The notes: a model not told the origin generated them from the sequence alone. A stretch of 64,000 bases of DNA from Dyella amyloliquefaciens (GCF_004296575.1 NZ_SAYT01000001.1:490906-554905), one strand, 5' to 3'; positions 33,607 to 42,870 are shown, counted from the first letter of the stretch. Numbers and translations are program-made.

Positions 33607-35463
33607 ATGGCAAGCACCATCGAAATCAAAGTCCCCGACATCGGCGGCCACGACAACGTGCCGGTGATCGAGGTGCTGGTGAAGGTCGGCGACACCGTCG
33701 CCAAGGAACAGAGCCTGATCACGCTCGAATCGGACAAGGCGACGATGGAAATCCCGTCGAGCGCCGCCGGCGTCATCAAGGAACTGAAGGTCAAGGTCGG
33801 CGACGAAGTCTCCGAAGGCGCGCTGATCGCGGTGCTCGAAGCTGCGGACGCTGGCGCCGCGGCTTCTGCTCCCTCTCCCCAGCGGGGAGAGGGTCGGGGT
33901 GAGGGGGCAACCTCGCCTCAGTCCGGCACTAGCAGTGCTCCCGCGAGCACCCGACCCTTGTCCCCTGTTGGGGGCTCACCTCAATCCTCTCCCCAGAAGG
34001 GAGAGGAGGCGAAGGCGCCGCAAGCGGCATCATCATCGGGAAGAGCGGCCGATATCGAATGCAAGCTGGTCGTGCTGGGCTCGGGCCCGGGCGGCTACAC
34101 CGCCGCGTTCCGCGCGGCCGACCTCGACGTCGATACCGTGCTGGTCGAGCGCTATGCCTCCCTCGGCGGCGTCTGCCTCAACGTGGGCTGCATCCCGTCC
34201 AAGGCACTGCTGCACGCCGCCGCCGTGATCGATGAGGCGGAAGCGATGGCTGCACACGGCGTCAGCTTCGGCGCGCCGAAGATCGACCTCGACAAGCTGC
34301 GTGACTTCAAGACCAAGGTGGTCGGCAAGCTCACCGGCGGCCTCTCCGGCATGGCCAAGCAGCGCAAGGTGCGCACCATACAGGGCGTGGGTACCTTCAT
34401 CTCGCCGAACGAGATGGAAGTCCAGACGGCCGACGGCACCAAGCTGATCCGCTTCGAGAACGCCATCATCGCCGCCGGCTCGCAGTCGGTGAAGCTGCCG
34501 GCGTTCCCGTGGGACGACGAGCGCATCATGGACTCCACCGGCGCACTCGAGCTGAAGGAAGTGCCGAAGAAGCTGCTCGTCGTCGGCGGCGGCATCATCG
34601 GCCTGGAAATGGCCACCGTGTATTCCTCACTCGGCAGCGAAGTGACCGTGGTCGAGTTCATGGACCAGATCATCCCGGGCGCCGATGCGGATCTCGTCAA
34701 GCCGCTGGCGCAGCGCCTGGCCAAGAAGCTCAAGGGCGTGCACCTCAAGACCAAGGTGGTCGAGGCCAAGGCCACCAAGAAGGGCATCGAGGTCAGCTAC
34801 GAGGGCGATAGCATCCCCGAGACCAAGCTGTTCGATCGCGTGCTGGTCGCCGTCGGCCGCTCGCCGAACGGCAACAAGATCGGCGCCGACAAGGCCGGCG
34901 TGACCGTCACCGAGCGTGGCTTCATCAACGTCGACACGCAGATGCGCACCAACGTGAAGCACATCTTCGCCATCGGCGACCTCGTGGGCCAGCCGATGCT
35001 GGCGCACAAGGCCACGCACGAGGCGCGCGTCGCTGCCGAAGTCGTGTCGGGCATGAAGAGCTACTTCGATGCGCGCGTGATCCCGTCGGTGGCCTTCACC
35101 GATCCGGAAGTGTCCTGGGTTGGCGTGACCGAGCGCGAGGCGAAGGAAAAGGGCCTCAAGGTCGGCGTGGGCAAGTTCCCGTGGGCGGCCAGCGGTCGCG
35201 CCATCGGCATCGATCGCACCGAGGGCTTCACCAAGCTGATCTTCGACGAAGAGACGCATCGCATCGTCGGTGGCGCCATTGTCGGCCCGCATTCGGGCGA
35301 CCTCATCAGCGAGATCTGCCTGGCGATCGAGATGGGCGCCGAAGCCGGTGACATCGGCCTCACCATCCACCCGCATCCCACGCTGGGCGAGTCGGTGGGC
35401 ATGGCAGCCGAGGTCTACGAAGGCACCATCACCGACCTGTACATGCCGAAGAAGAAAAAGTAA
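33607..35463 (+). CDS. lpdA: Dihydrolipoyl dehydrogenase (E3) with N-terminal lipoyl domain
   Basis: A 618-residue fusion. Residues 1 to about 82 are a lipoyl domain ([11 protein letters not shown]-like motif, Lys44); about 150-618 are the E3 flavoprotein: [21 protein letters not shown], the redox disulfide [13 protein letters not shown] (Cys190, Cys195), the NAD-binding [35 protein letters not shown] and the catalytic HPHPTLGES near the C terminus. It reoxidises the lipoyl groups of AceF. Odd: the linker (about residues 86-140) is not the usual Ala/Pro-rich sequence but [11 protein letters not shown]...SPQKGEE, encoded by two in-frame R2 repeat units. The frame is intact throughout. The ATG follows AAAGGATCCCCC. 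A terminator follows the stop. Confidence 0.96.
   Translation: MASTIEIKVPDIGGHDNVPVIEVLVKVGDTVAKEQSLITLESDKATMEIPSSAAGVIKELKVKVGDEVSEGALIAVLEAADAGAAASAPSPQRGEGRGEGATSPQSGTSSAPASTRPLSPVGGSPQSSPQKGEEAKAPQAASSSGRAADIECKLVVLGSGPGGYTAAFRAADLDVDTVLVERYASLGGVCLNVGCIPSKALLHAAAVIDEAEAMAAHGVSFGAPKIDLDKLRDFKTKVVGKLTGGLSGMAKQRKVRTIQGVGTFISPNEMEVQTADGTKLIRFENAIIAAGSQSVKLPAFPWDDERIMDSTGALELKEVPKKLLVVGGGIIGLEMATVYSSLGSEVTVVEFMDQIIPGADADLVKPLAQRLAKKLKGVHLKTKVVEAKATKKGIEVSYEGDSIPETKLFDRVLVAVGRSPNGNKIGADKAGVTVTERGFINVDTQMRTNVKHIFAIGDLVGQPMLAHKATHEARVAAEVVSGMKSYFDARVIPSVAFTDPEVSWVGVTEREAKEKGLKVGVGKFPWAASGRAIGIDRTEGFTKLIFDEETHRIVGGAIVGPHSGDLISEICLAIEMGAEAGDIGLTIHPHPTLGESVGMAAEVYEGTITDLYMPKKKK
33871..34006. repeat. 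Two R2 repeat units inside the lpdA linker
   Basis: Unit one (33871-33907) is CCCTCTCCCC AG CGGGGAGAGGG with a GGGGTGAGGGGG tail, the same layout as the intergenic copies at 11004 and 52798. Unit two (33986-34006) is CCTCTCCCC AGAA GGGAGAGG. Both lie in the coding sequence and keep the reading frame. The stretch between them (AACCTCGCCTCAG...GGGGGCTCACC) shows no resemblance to the other linkers of the complex. Confidence 0.8.
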
Positions 35464-35484
35464 GTCGGCTGCTTCGGTAACAGA

Positions 35485-35516
35485 GAAAGCCCGGGATATC
35501 CCGGGCTTTCTTGTTG
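35485..35516 (+). terminator. Rho-independent terminator of aceF-lpdA
   Basis: An 11-bp perfect stem, GAAAGCCCGGG (35485-35495) with CCCGGGCTTTC (35500-35510), an ATAT loop and TTGTTG after it, 22 bp beyond the lpdA stop. It can also act for the convergent minus-strand gene that ends at 35530. Confidence 0.88.
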
Positions 35517-35529
35517 CTGGGATACGAAC

Positions 35530-36576
35530 TCAGTTCGACTCGGTGAACTGGATCGACGGCGAGGTGCCGCTGCTGGCGGTGCAGCTGCCGAGGTTGAGGT
35601 TGTTGCTCTCGCCCGTGGTGCCGGAGTTGGCGACGCAGGACGGTGCCGTGGTGGAACCGTCAGTCACGGCGACCTTCACCGTGATCGACGAGCCGCTGTT
35701 GAACACGGCTTCCGAACCGCCGGCGTTGCCGACCACGTTGAACTCCGATTCCTTCCACACCTGGGCGAGGTACAGCACGCTGTCCTTGCCGCTGGAGCTG
35801 TAGGCCTTGGTGCCGTTGGTGAATACCACCGTGTCATTGCCACCCGCGGTGACCGAGCCGGTGAGCTTCACGTTGGCCAGCTGGGTGGCCGGCACGTCGG
35901 GAGCGGTGGCCGCTGCGCTGTTTTTGTAGCAGTCGCCTGCGCCGTCACTGCCCCAGCCGCTCGGACAGCGCGTACCGTAGCCGATCATCCAGTACTGCAT
36001 GAACACGGCTCCCGAACCCTGCACTTCATAGTCCGGCGCATACACGAACTGCTGCCAGATGGTGCAGCCCGAGCGGCTCTTGCACGCGGACGTGGTCGAG
36101 TTGAAGCTGGAGTTGATCTGCAGCGAATACTCGTTCGCGCCGAGGATGCCCCCACCGCCGTACGACGCCACGCCCGTGCCGGTCTCCGAGGTTACGCCGG
36201 TGACGGTCGGGAACGTTCCCACCGTCTGCGTGATGAGGCTGGTGGTCTGCAAGGTGTAGTCGTTGCCGTTACCGGCCGTCTCCGACGCGCCCAGCAGCGC
36301 CCAGCGCGGCGTGGGTTGAACGCGCGGCACCACCTCGTGACACGCCGTCTGATGCCAGACGATGCTGGGATACGTAGCCTGGAAGCAGCCTTCCGAGGGC
36401 GTGGCGATATGCGCGATGTCCTCGCGCCAGCTGGCGCGTGCCTGTGCCTCCAATGGCCCCACGATTTCCGCGGGCGCCTGCATGGAATCACCCTCCGCCG
36501 GTGCGGCGTAGGCGGAAGGAAGCCACGCAGCGGCGACGAGGCTGGCGAGAAGCACGAGCTTCAGGTTTGTTTGCAT
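35530..36576 (-). CDS. Secreted protein of unknown function, Ser/Thr/Gly-rich
   Basis: A 348-residue protein with a signal peptide (MQTNLKLVLLASLVAAAWLPSAYA, cleavage after AYA). The N-terminal part contains TPSEGCFQATYPSIVWHQTACHEV; the rest is a predicted beta-rich domain with many Ser, Thr, Gly and Asn (GVASYGGGGILGANEYSLQINSS), a Cys pair in SACKSRSGCTIWQQFVY, another pair in YGTRCPSGWGSDGAGDCY and a final pair around APSCVANSG..LGSCTASS. Paired cysteines fit an extracellular protein. I do not recognise the family and see no catalytic motif. The ATG at 36576 has GGGAG nine bases upstream on the minus strand. It converges on lpdA across a shared terminator. Confidence 0.75.
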   Translation of the reverse strand: MQTNLKLVLLASLVAAAWLPSAYAAPAEGDSMQAPAEIVGPLEAQARASWREDIAHIATPSEGCFQATYPSIVWHQTACHEVVPRVQPTPRWALLGASETAGNGNDYTLQTTSLITQTVGTFPTVTGVTSETGTGVASYGGGGILGANEYSLQINSSFNSTTSACKSRSGCTIWQQFVYAPDYEVQGSGAVFMQYWMIGYGTRCPSGWGSDGAGDCYKNSAAATAPDVPATQLANVKLTGSVTAGGNDTVVFTNGTKAYSSSGKDSVLYLAQVWKESEFNVVGNAGGSEAVFNSGSSITVKVAVTDGSTTAPSCVANSGTTGESNNLNLGSCTASSGTSPSIQFTESN

Positions 36577-37139
36577 GGATACGTTCTCCCTGGTGTGCGT
36601 ATAGCTATCGGTGGCGGCCCAGGACAACCCGTGGGTCGATGGTTTCCAACAACAACTCACCTACACGCCCGCAACTGGAACAGTTGCAGCGAATCTATGA
36701 ATCTATCGAGGCAGATTTTTCCGCCCTTGCAGGCGGCGAAGAAACGGTGACGGTCCCCAGCGAAGCAAGCACTCGATGACGAAAGACGCGAGTACTTCGG
36801 CGGCTTTGGTAACGCATCTGTAGCGTGCTTGCAAATCGAAATAACGTGCGCGAAAAAGCGACAGGAAGACGCAAGTCTCGCTGCAGATCTTTTGCATCGA
36901 GCCAAACAAGCGCACACGAGGAGTTACATGACGAAGGCGGCTTCGCGGTTCGTGTGAAGAACGCTTCGAACAAACGCAAAAATGCGCGAACACATTTCGT
37001 TGACATTGCGCATCAAGCGCGCGGTACTCGACAAGCAGTCGGTCGCCATAAAAAGATGTCGCGTCAGCTGAAAACGCGCATCGTGGAAATTTCCTTGAAA
37101 TACATCACAAAAAAAGGCTTCTGCGTGATGTTGTGACCC
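36577..37139. other. Lower-GC gene-free interval
   Basis: About 560 bp noticeably richer in A and T than its surroundings. It must hold the promoter of the minus-strand secreted protein. Plus-strand candidates are weak: a 46-codon frame at 36639-36779 (MVSNNNSPTRPQLEQLQRIY...) and a basic GTG-started frame at 36825-37136. A nine-codon frame follows a perfect GAGGAG ribosome-binding site at about 36915-36950. None has family support. A small RNA or acquired DNA is possible; I cannot decide. Confidence 0.4.
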
Positions 37140-37808
37140 TCAGCTTGCCGGCTTGGCGAGCGCTGCCTCGATGGGTTTGGCAGTCTGTTCGAGGTGGCCG
37201 CTCGTTTCGGCCGATGTGTTGATCATCTGCTGCACGATGCCGAGGAACTCCACGGGGTCCACGTCCTTGCCAAGGCTGATGCGCGTGCGCAGGTCGACCA
37301 TGCGCGGGCCGTTGAGCGTAATGGTGCTGTCGTGCGTCACCCAGTTCGAGGCATCGCGTTGCGCCGCATAAGCCGTGGCGTACTTGTGCAAACGGTCGAT
37401 GTCGATCCATGCGGCTGACTGGTTTGCCACGGCGACGTCCCACGCCTGGGTGGCGAATGACGGCCAGCTGACGCTGACTACAAAGTGGTCCTTCATCTCA
37501 CGGATGTGCTGGTTGATCTGCGGATCCGGTACACCGTGACGCACGTCGTCACTGATCGCTTCCCTCAGTGAGCGCAGTGGTTCCAGTTTATGCGCGTTGT
37601 CGGCGAGGGCATTGTTGATGCTGTCGAGTGTGCCGTGCAGCTCGGTCTCGATCTGTGCGCTTGCCTGCTCCGCCGCGTGGCGATGGTGGATGTGCTCGAT
37701 CCATTGCTCCAGCCCCAGTGCAGTGAGGATGGACAGCACGATCATGAAGTAGTGCTGCGCGAAGTCGCGCAAGGAGTGCATCCGGACCTTCGGTACCTCG
37801 AAGTGCAT
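37140..37808 (-). CDS. Single-span membrane protein of unknown function
   Basis: A 222-residue protein. After MHFEVPKVRMHSLRDFAQ comes one membrane segment (HYFMIVLSILTALGLEQWIEHI), then a long, mostly helical soluble part (HAAEQASAQIETELHGTLDSINNALAD, a likely coiled coil) that ends near TSGHLEQTAKPIEAALAKPAS. I do not recognise the family. The ATG at 37808 has ATGGAGTT upstream on the minus strand; upstream frame sequence overlaps the sulfotransferase end and is not used. It lies 58 bp downstream of the TPR-sulfotransferase gene on the same strand and may be cotranscribed. Confidence 0.7.
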   Translation of the reverse strand: MHFEVPKVRMHSLRDFAQHYFMIVLSILTALGLEQWIEHIHHRHAAEQASAQIETELHGTLDSINNALADNAHKLEPLRSLREAISDDVRHGVPDPQINQHIREMKDHFVVSVSWPSFATQAWDVAVANQSAAWIDIDRLHKYATAYAAQRDASNWVTHDSTITLNGPRMVDLRTRISLGKDVDPVEFLGIVQQMINTSAETSGHLEQTAKPIEAALAKPAS

Positions 37809-37866
37809 GTGAACTCCATTCAACGCGGACGACAGGGGCGCAGCGTAGCCGATCCTCCGGCCGGCT

Positions 37867-39741
37867 TCATGCCTCGTAGCCGAGACGCTCCAGCATCGGT
37901 TGCAGGATGGGCAATACGGGTTCGAAGTGTTCGCGGTAGGCATGCCAGCGATTGACCGCCTTGCGGTGGATGCCCTGGGTCACCTGCGCATAGCTCGGCG
38001 TGCTGATGTAACCCTTGTCGCGCGCATGCTCGGCGAAGCGCGCCATGGGCGAGGCGTCGTCGATGTCGAGAAACTGGCCCAGGCGCGTGACGTGCTCATC
38101 GAACCGGCTCACCACCGATTCGTAGCGCCATTCGAGCACGCGCGGCGCGAACACTTCCACATGGCGGTACCACTGCTCGAATGCCTGCACGTAGCCTTCA
38201 GCCAGTCTCTTCAACGACGAGCAGAGCACCATGAAGGGCGGGGCGCGGAAGGGCAGCATGTAGCAGCTGAGCAGCACATCGCAGGGATGGCGAAGGCACA
38301 TGATGATGCGCGCCTCCGGGAACAGCCGCGCGATCATTGGCAGGCACAGCATGTTGAGCGGGTTCTTGTCGATGAGGCGGCGTTCACCCAGATCAGGCAG
38401 CACCTTGTGCGACATGGCGAGATAGAGGCCGCGCAGCTGGTCGGCCTCCTGCTGCGTCAACCCGGCGAGGTCGTGCGGATACGACTGCCCCGCCAATTGC
38501 ATGCGATGGACCAGTTCGTAGACGAAATCGCGTTCGTCCATGGAGCGGAAATCGGGGTGCGCGTCGAGCATCTGCTCAAGCAGCGTGGTGCCGGAGCGGG
38601 GAAAGCCCACCACGAATACGGGACTGTCGACAGTGCGCGGCGCAGCCAGCGTGCTCCACTGGTCGTACTGCGCGTGACCGATGCGATGGGTTGCCATGGA
38701 CAGCGGCTGGCTGCCCTCGGCGGTGAGCTCGGGCACGATGGCGCCGGCGATCTCCAGCTGCGCTGCGTGGGCGATGCCCGCGGCACGCCAGGCGTCCTCG
38801 TGGCGGCCCTGTTTGCTCATGACACCGGCCAGCCCGAATGCGGCAGCCGCACGCGTGTCCGGACGATCGCCCAGGGCGAGCAGGCGCTCATACAGGCCCG
38901 CCGAATGGTCCAGGTCACCGCGTTGTGCGGCGACAGCGGCATGCGCCTGCCAGGCGGCCGTGGCGAGCGTGGAGGATTCCGGGAGTGCCGTTTCCACCTG
39001 GTGCAGCGGTACGCGTTCCAGCTCGGCTTCGGCGAGATCGATCTGGTTGCTGCGCTCATGCATCGACGCGCGCAGCGCCGCGATGCGCCACTGCATGATG
39101 CGTGCGTCCTCGCCCTCGGGCAGCACCGCCCGGTCCAGTGCCTGGAAGGCTGCCGCCTGTTCGCCCTGCGCGGACAGCATGGTGGCGAGCAGCAGTGCCT
39201 GTTCCGCAAGCTGCGGTGGCCATTCGGCGGCATCCGCGAGCATCTCCTGCTCACCCCGGTGATCGCCGCAGGCGTGACACGCATGCGCCGCCTGCAGGCG
39301 CGCATCGATGAAGGCGGGCACCAGCGCCACCGCGTCGAGCAGGGCCTCGCGTGCCTGCAGCCAGCGTTGCTGCTGGGCATGGAGCAGGCCGAGGTTGTAA
39401 TGGATCTGTGCTTCCTGCGGTGCCAGCGCCAGCGCACGGCGCAGGGCGTCTTCGGCAACCGTCACATCGCCCAGCTGACGGGCAACGACGGCGAGGTTGT
39501 TCCAGTATTCGGCGACGGTCGGGTTGCGCTGCACGAGGCGGTGGAAGGTCGCCAGGGCTTCGCTGAGCCGGTGGCTGGATTGCTGTGCAGCACCCAGCAG
39601 GAGCAACGCGGTGCTGTCGATATCGCCTTGGGCGGCGACGGGTTCGCCAAGTGCCAGCACGGCGGCGAGATCGCCTCGCTGGTACGCCGCCAGCATGCGG
39701 GCGGTGAGTTCGGCGGAGGATGGCGCGAAGTGGTCCGTCAT
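37867..39741 (-). CDS. Tetratricopeptide-repeat sulfotransferase
   Basis: A 624-residue two-part protein. Residues about 1-330 are tetratricopeptide repeats (for example SEALATFHRLVQRNPTVAEYWNNLAVVARQLGD, ALRRALALAPQEAQIHYNLGLLHAQQQRW). From about residue 375 comes a sulfotransferase domain with the PAPS 5'-phosphosulfate loop VVGFPRSGTTLLEQMLDAHP, RLIDKNPLNMLCLPMIARLFPEARIIMCLRHPCDV (3'-phosphate-binding region), and LEWRYESVV. Such proteins transfer sulfate from PAPS to a protein tyrosine, sugar or lipid acceptor; the TPR part may bind the acceptor. No cysND or other sulfation genes lie nearby. Confidence 0.88.
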   Translation of the reverse strand: MTDHFAPSSAELTARMLAAYQRGDLAAVLALGEPVAAQGDIDSTALLLLGAAQQSSHRLSEALATFHRLVQRNPTVAEYWNNLAVVARQLGDVTVAEDALRRALALAPQEAQIHYNLGLLHAQQQRWLQAREALLDAVALVPAFIDARLQAAHACHACGDHRGEQEMLADAAEWPPQLAEQALLLATMLSAQGEQAAAFQALDRAVLPEGEDARIMQWRIAALRASMHERSNQIDLAEAELERVPLHQVETALPESSTLATAAWQAHAAVAAQRGDLDHSAGLYERLLALGDRPDTRAAAAFGLAGVMSKQGRHEDAWRAAGIAHAAQLEIAGAIVPELTAEGSQPLSMATHRIGHAQYDQWSTLAAPRTVDSPVFVVGFPRSGTTLLEQMLDAHPDFRSMDERDFVYELVHRMQLAGQSYPHDLAGLTQQEADQLRGLYLAMSHKVLPDLGERRLIDKNPLNMLCLPMIARLFPEARIIMCLRHPCDVLLSCYMLPFRAPPFMVLCSSLKRLAEGYVQAFEQWYRHVEVFAPRVLEWRYESVVSRFDEHVTRLGQFLDIDDASPMARFAEHARDKGYISTPSYAQVTQGIHRKAVNRWHAYREHFEPVLPILQPMLERLGYEA

Positions 39742-39760
39742 CCTTAGATCCTAGCAGCGG

Positions 39761-39788
39761 GATGGTCGCGGCAAGCGCCGCGACCATC
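39761..39788. other. Strong hairpin between the TonB receptor and sulfotransferase genes
   Basis: A perfect 12-bp stem, GATGGTCGCGGC (39761-39772) with GCCGCGACCATC (39777-39788), and a 4-base loop, in the 66-bp gap. It has no U-tract on either strand, so it may act as an mRNA-stability or attenuation element rather than a terminator. Confidence 0.65.
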
Positions 39789-39807
39789 CGCCATTCTTGC
39801 AGTCAGA

Positions 39808-42705
39808 TCAGAACTTGACCGTGGCGCGAGCCCAGAAGTAGCGGCCCATCACGTCGTACGTGGACGTATCGACGTTGAAGTTCGAACCGTTCTGGTAGGC
39901 CAGCGGCGGCGTCTTGTCGCTGAGGTTGTCGATACCCACGTCGAAGCGGGTATGGATCTTCGCCCACTCGTAGCCGCCCGAGATCGAGTGATACAGCACG
40001 GACGCCATCGGTGCGCTGGCACCGGTGTCGAGGTTCGCGTTCAGATTGGTCACGTTGTGGACGTAACGCGACTGCCACTGTGCGCTCCAGTCACCCAGTG
40101 CCCAGTTGACCGTGAGCGTGCCACGCCAACGCGGGATGTTGCCGAACTGCAGGCCGTACGTACCGGCGTAGTTGATCGAATCCGCGCCCGGCTGGCCAGG
40201 CGTGGCGTTGTTCTTGTACGTCGAGATGTACGTGGTGTTGAGGCCGGCCTTGAAGTTACCCGGATCCACGCCGCCCACGTCGAAGTGGGGGATGTTGTAG
40301 TTGAAGGTGAAGTCGACGCCGGTGGTGCTCAGGTTGCCCAGGTTGACCACGGGTGTGTTGATGTAATTGACCGCGCCGGCGATCTTGCTGGTCTGGTCGT
40401 AGCGGTTGATGAACCCGCAGTACGGGCTGCTGTTGTTGGCAAAGCACTCGTTGACTACGGTCTGCGCCTGGATGGGCGTCAGCGTGTCGCTCAGGTAGAT
40501 GTGCCAGAAGTCCAACGTGCTGGACACGCCTTCCCACCAGCTCGGCGAATACACAAAACCGATGTCGATGGACTTGCCCTGCTCAGGCTTCAGCGTGCTG
40601 CCGGCCGGAACCGCGCCCGAGTAGTAGGCCGTGACCTGGCCCAGCGGGTTGCCGCCCCAGTTCTGCGGCACGTTTTGACAGGCAGCAGAGTGCGCGGCCA
40701 GTTGCGCGTTGGAGAGTCCAACGCACGGGTCGGTGAGGTTGGGGCCGGCGACGGTGCGGCCGTCATACAGCTCGTCCATGTTCGGCGCGCGGAACACCTG
40801 CGAGATCGTGCCGCGCGCCAGCAGGTCTTCGACCGGACGATACTCGATAGCGATCTTGCCGTTGGTGGTGCTGCCCGAGGTGTCGTAGTCGGAATAGCGC
40901 AGGCCCACGTCGATATTCAGCGAATACGCCCACGGCTGCTGGCTGAGGATCGGGATCAGTGTTTCCGCGAACAGTTCCTTCACCGAGTCGCTGCCGCCGC
41001 CCGGCGAACCGCAGGCTTCGGACAACACCACGCAGGTATTGGTCGTCGGATCGAGGACCGCATCGGCGGTGACGTTGTAGTTCATCGACGTCTTGCGATA
41101 CAGCGCACCGGTCGACAACTGCATCGCGCCAGCCGGCAGGTCCCAGATTTCGCCGGTAGCGGTGAACTGGCCCTGCTTCATGGTGTTGGTCAGGGTGTAC
41201 TGCGGTGCATCCACGCCCTTCTTCAGGAGTGCGGTGACCGTCGGGTCGTCCTGGTCGAAGATATTGGCGCCGGCATCGATGGCTGCCTGGAAGGCCGGCA
41301 CGTTCACTTCGTTGTAGTTGGTCTGGATACGGCGCGAGTGGCCGTAATCGAAGCTGGCATCCCAGCTCCAGGTGCTCTGGCCGAAGTTGCCGCGCAGCCC
41401 CGAGTTGATCTCTTCGTTGTTGGTGGTGAAGGTATGCAGGCGCGTACCGAGGCCGGTCAGGCGCACATTGAACGGATAGCCGCTGGTGTTCGGGTCACCG
41501 ATGGCGCCCTGGCTGAAGGTGACGCCGAACGGGTTGTTCGGGTTGCTGGCCAGCACATGCCAACCGTCGCCCACGCCCGTCGGTGCCGGGGCGTCCTGGC
41601 CCGACGAATTGGTGTGGTTGTAGAACGCGTCGGCGTAGAACGTCACATAGTCATTGATCTTGTAGTTGCCAAGAACGAAGACGTTGGTGCGTTCCTGCTG
41701 CTGCTGGATGTAGTTGAACGCGTTGTAGTTGTAGGTGTCGTTCGAATCGCTGAAGCAGCGGTAGTCACCCAGGGCGGTGCCATTGCCGCTCGACCGGGTC
41801 ACGTAGGCGCTGTCGGTATTATTGTAGGGGGCGCAGCCCGGCGATACTTTCAGCGGTACCAGGATGCGGCCGGTCGGAATGGTGTGCGAACCGGAAGGCT
41901 GCGGACCGCCGTTGTACAGATACAGCTGCTGCGCGGTGAAGCTGCGACGCGTCGCCAGCACCGGGCTGAACTTGTTGTAGTCGACGCCGGCGACGATGTT
42001 GCCCTGGTCGCCGCTCGCGCCCACGGTGAACTGCGCACCATGGCGCTGGCCGTCACCATTGCTGGAGATGCCGTCGTTGACGCTCAGTTCTGCGCCCGTG
42101 TAGTCCTTGCGCAGGTGGAAGTTGACTACGCCGCCGATGGCGTCGGAGCCGTACACGGTCGAGGCACCCTCGGCCAGCACGTCCACGCGTTCCACCATGT
42201 TCTGCGGAATCATGTTGAGGTCGGCGTTGGCGAGGCGCTGGCCGTCCACCAGCATCAGCGTGCGGTTGACGCCGAGGCCGCGTAGCGACACGCGGGCTGC
42301 ACCGTCACCGCCTTCCAGCGTGGGGCCTGCGCCGCCACCGCCGTTGGTGTTGTTCTGGGTGTTGGTCGCGTTGCCCGCGACGCTCGGCAGTGCCTGCAGC
42401 ACGTTGCCCAGTGTCGGGCTGCCGTTATTGGTGATGGCGGTGCGATCCAACGTGACGACCGGGCTGGCCGTTTCGGCGTCCACGCGGCGGATCAGCGAGC
42501 CGGTGACCGACACGGCAGTCAGCGTCTTGGCATTCGATTGCTTGGGTTGTTCCGTGGTGCCTTGCGTGGTCGTCTGATCTTGCGCCGCGGGTCCGTTCTT
42601 ATTTGCGGTGGCGTCCTGTGCCTGTGCCAATGCGGCGGTCGATGCAATACCAACGGATAGAGCCAGACGTACCGCTACTGATAGGCGATTCTGATTGGAC
42701 TGCAT
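39808..42705 (-). CDS. TonB-dependent outer-membrane receptor
   Basis: A 965-residue outer-membrane transporter. Order: signal peptide (MQSNQNRLSVAVRLALSVGIASTAALAQAQ), a Gln/Thr-rich stretch, TonB box-like LTAVSVTGS, a plug domain (TLGNVLQALPSVAGN, VSLRGLGVNRTLMLVDGQRLAN, VERVDVLAEGASTVYGSDAIGGVVNFHLRK) and a 22-strand-type barrel ending in aromatic YFWARATVKF. The plug sequence resembles the large Xanthomonadales group whose members take up oligosaccharides, peptides or siderophores; the substrate here is unknown. The ATG at 42705 has GGGGAGA upstream; the frame extends to 42849 but that would put 48 residues before a normal signal peptide. Confidence 0.9.
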   Translation of the reverse strand: MQSNQNRLSVAVRLALSVGIASTAALAQAQDATANKNGPAAQDQTTTQGTTEQPKQSNAKTLTAVSVTGSLIRRVDAETASPVVTLDRTAITNNGSPTLGNVLQALPSVAGNATNTQNNTNGGGGAGPTLEGGDGAARVSLRGLGVNRTLMLVDGQRLANADLNMIPQNMVERVDVLAEGASTVYGSDAIGGVVNFHLRKDYTGAELSVNDGISSNGDGQRHGAQFTVGASGDQGNIVAGVDYNKFSPVLATRRSFTAQQLYLYNGGPQPSGSHTIPTGRILVPLKVSPGCAPYNNTDSAYVTRSSGNGTALGDYRCFSDSNDTYNYNAFNYIQQQQERTNVFVLGNYKINDYVTFYADAFYNHTNSSGQDAPAPTGVGDGWHVLASNPNNPFGVTFSQGAIGDPNTSGYPFNVRLTGLGTRLHTFTTNNEEINSGLRGNFGQSTWSWDASFDYGHSRRIQTNYNEVNVPAFQAAIDAGANIFDQDDPTVTALLKKGVDAPQYTLTNTMKQGQFTATGEIWDLPAGAMQLSTGALYRKTSMNYNVTADAVLDPTTNTCVVLSEACGSPGGGSDSVKELFAETLIPILSQQPWAYSLNIDVGLRYSDYDTSGSTTNGKIAIEYRPVEDLLARGTISQVFRAPNMDELYDGRTVAGPNLTDPCVGLSNAQLAAHSAACQNVPQNWGGNPLGQVTAYYSGAVPAGSTLKPEQGKSIDIGFVYSPSWWEGVSSTLDFWHIYLSDTLTPIQAQTVVNECFANNSSPYCGFINRYDQTSKIAGAVNYINTPVVNLGNLSTTGVDFTFNYNIPHFDVGGVDPGNFKAGLNTTYISTYKNNATPGQPGADSINYAGTYGLQFGNIPRWRGTLTVNWALGDWSAQWQSRYVHNVTNLNANLDTGASAPMASVLYHSISGGYEWAKIHTRFDVGIDNLSDKTPPLAYQNGSNFNVDTSTYDVMGRYFWARATVKF

Positions 42706-42870
42706 GATGTCTCCCCGATTTGAAGGCAAAAGGGACCCGCTATAGGCGCCTAAACGTCTATAGGTGTCGTGTTGCCATTGGTTCCCCCAGCCCAACTCTT
42801 TCAGGAAATCGGAGGCGAGTAAAGGCCTTTTTAACGTGTATTTCGGCATAGGCCTACAAACGCGTAAGCT

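Noticed and set aside
37900-42285. Long plus-strand frames opposite the sulfotransferase and TonB receptor (615 and 777 codons)
   Set aside because: Antisense to strongly supported genes; composition is typical of antisense GC-rich reading frames.
42706-42849. Longer N terminus for the TonB receptor starting at 42849
   Set aside because: It would place 48 residues in front of a standard signal peptide and lacks a ribosome-binding site, whereas 42705 has GGGGAGA.
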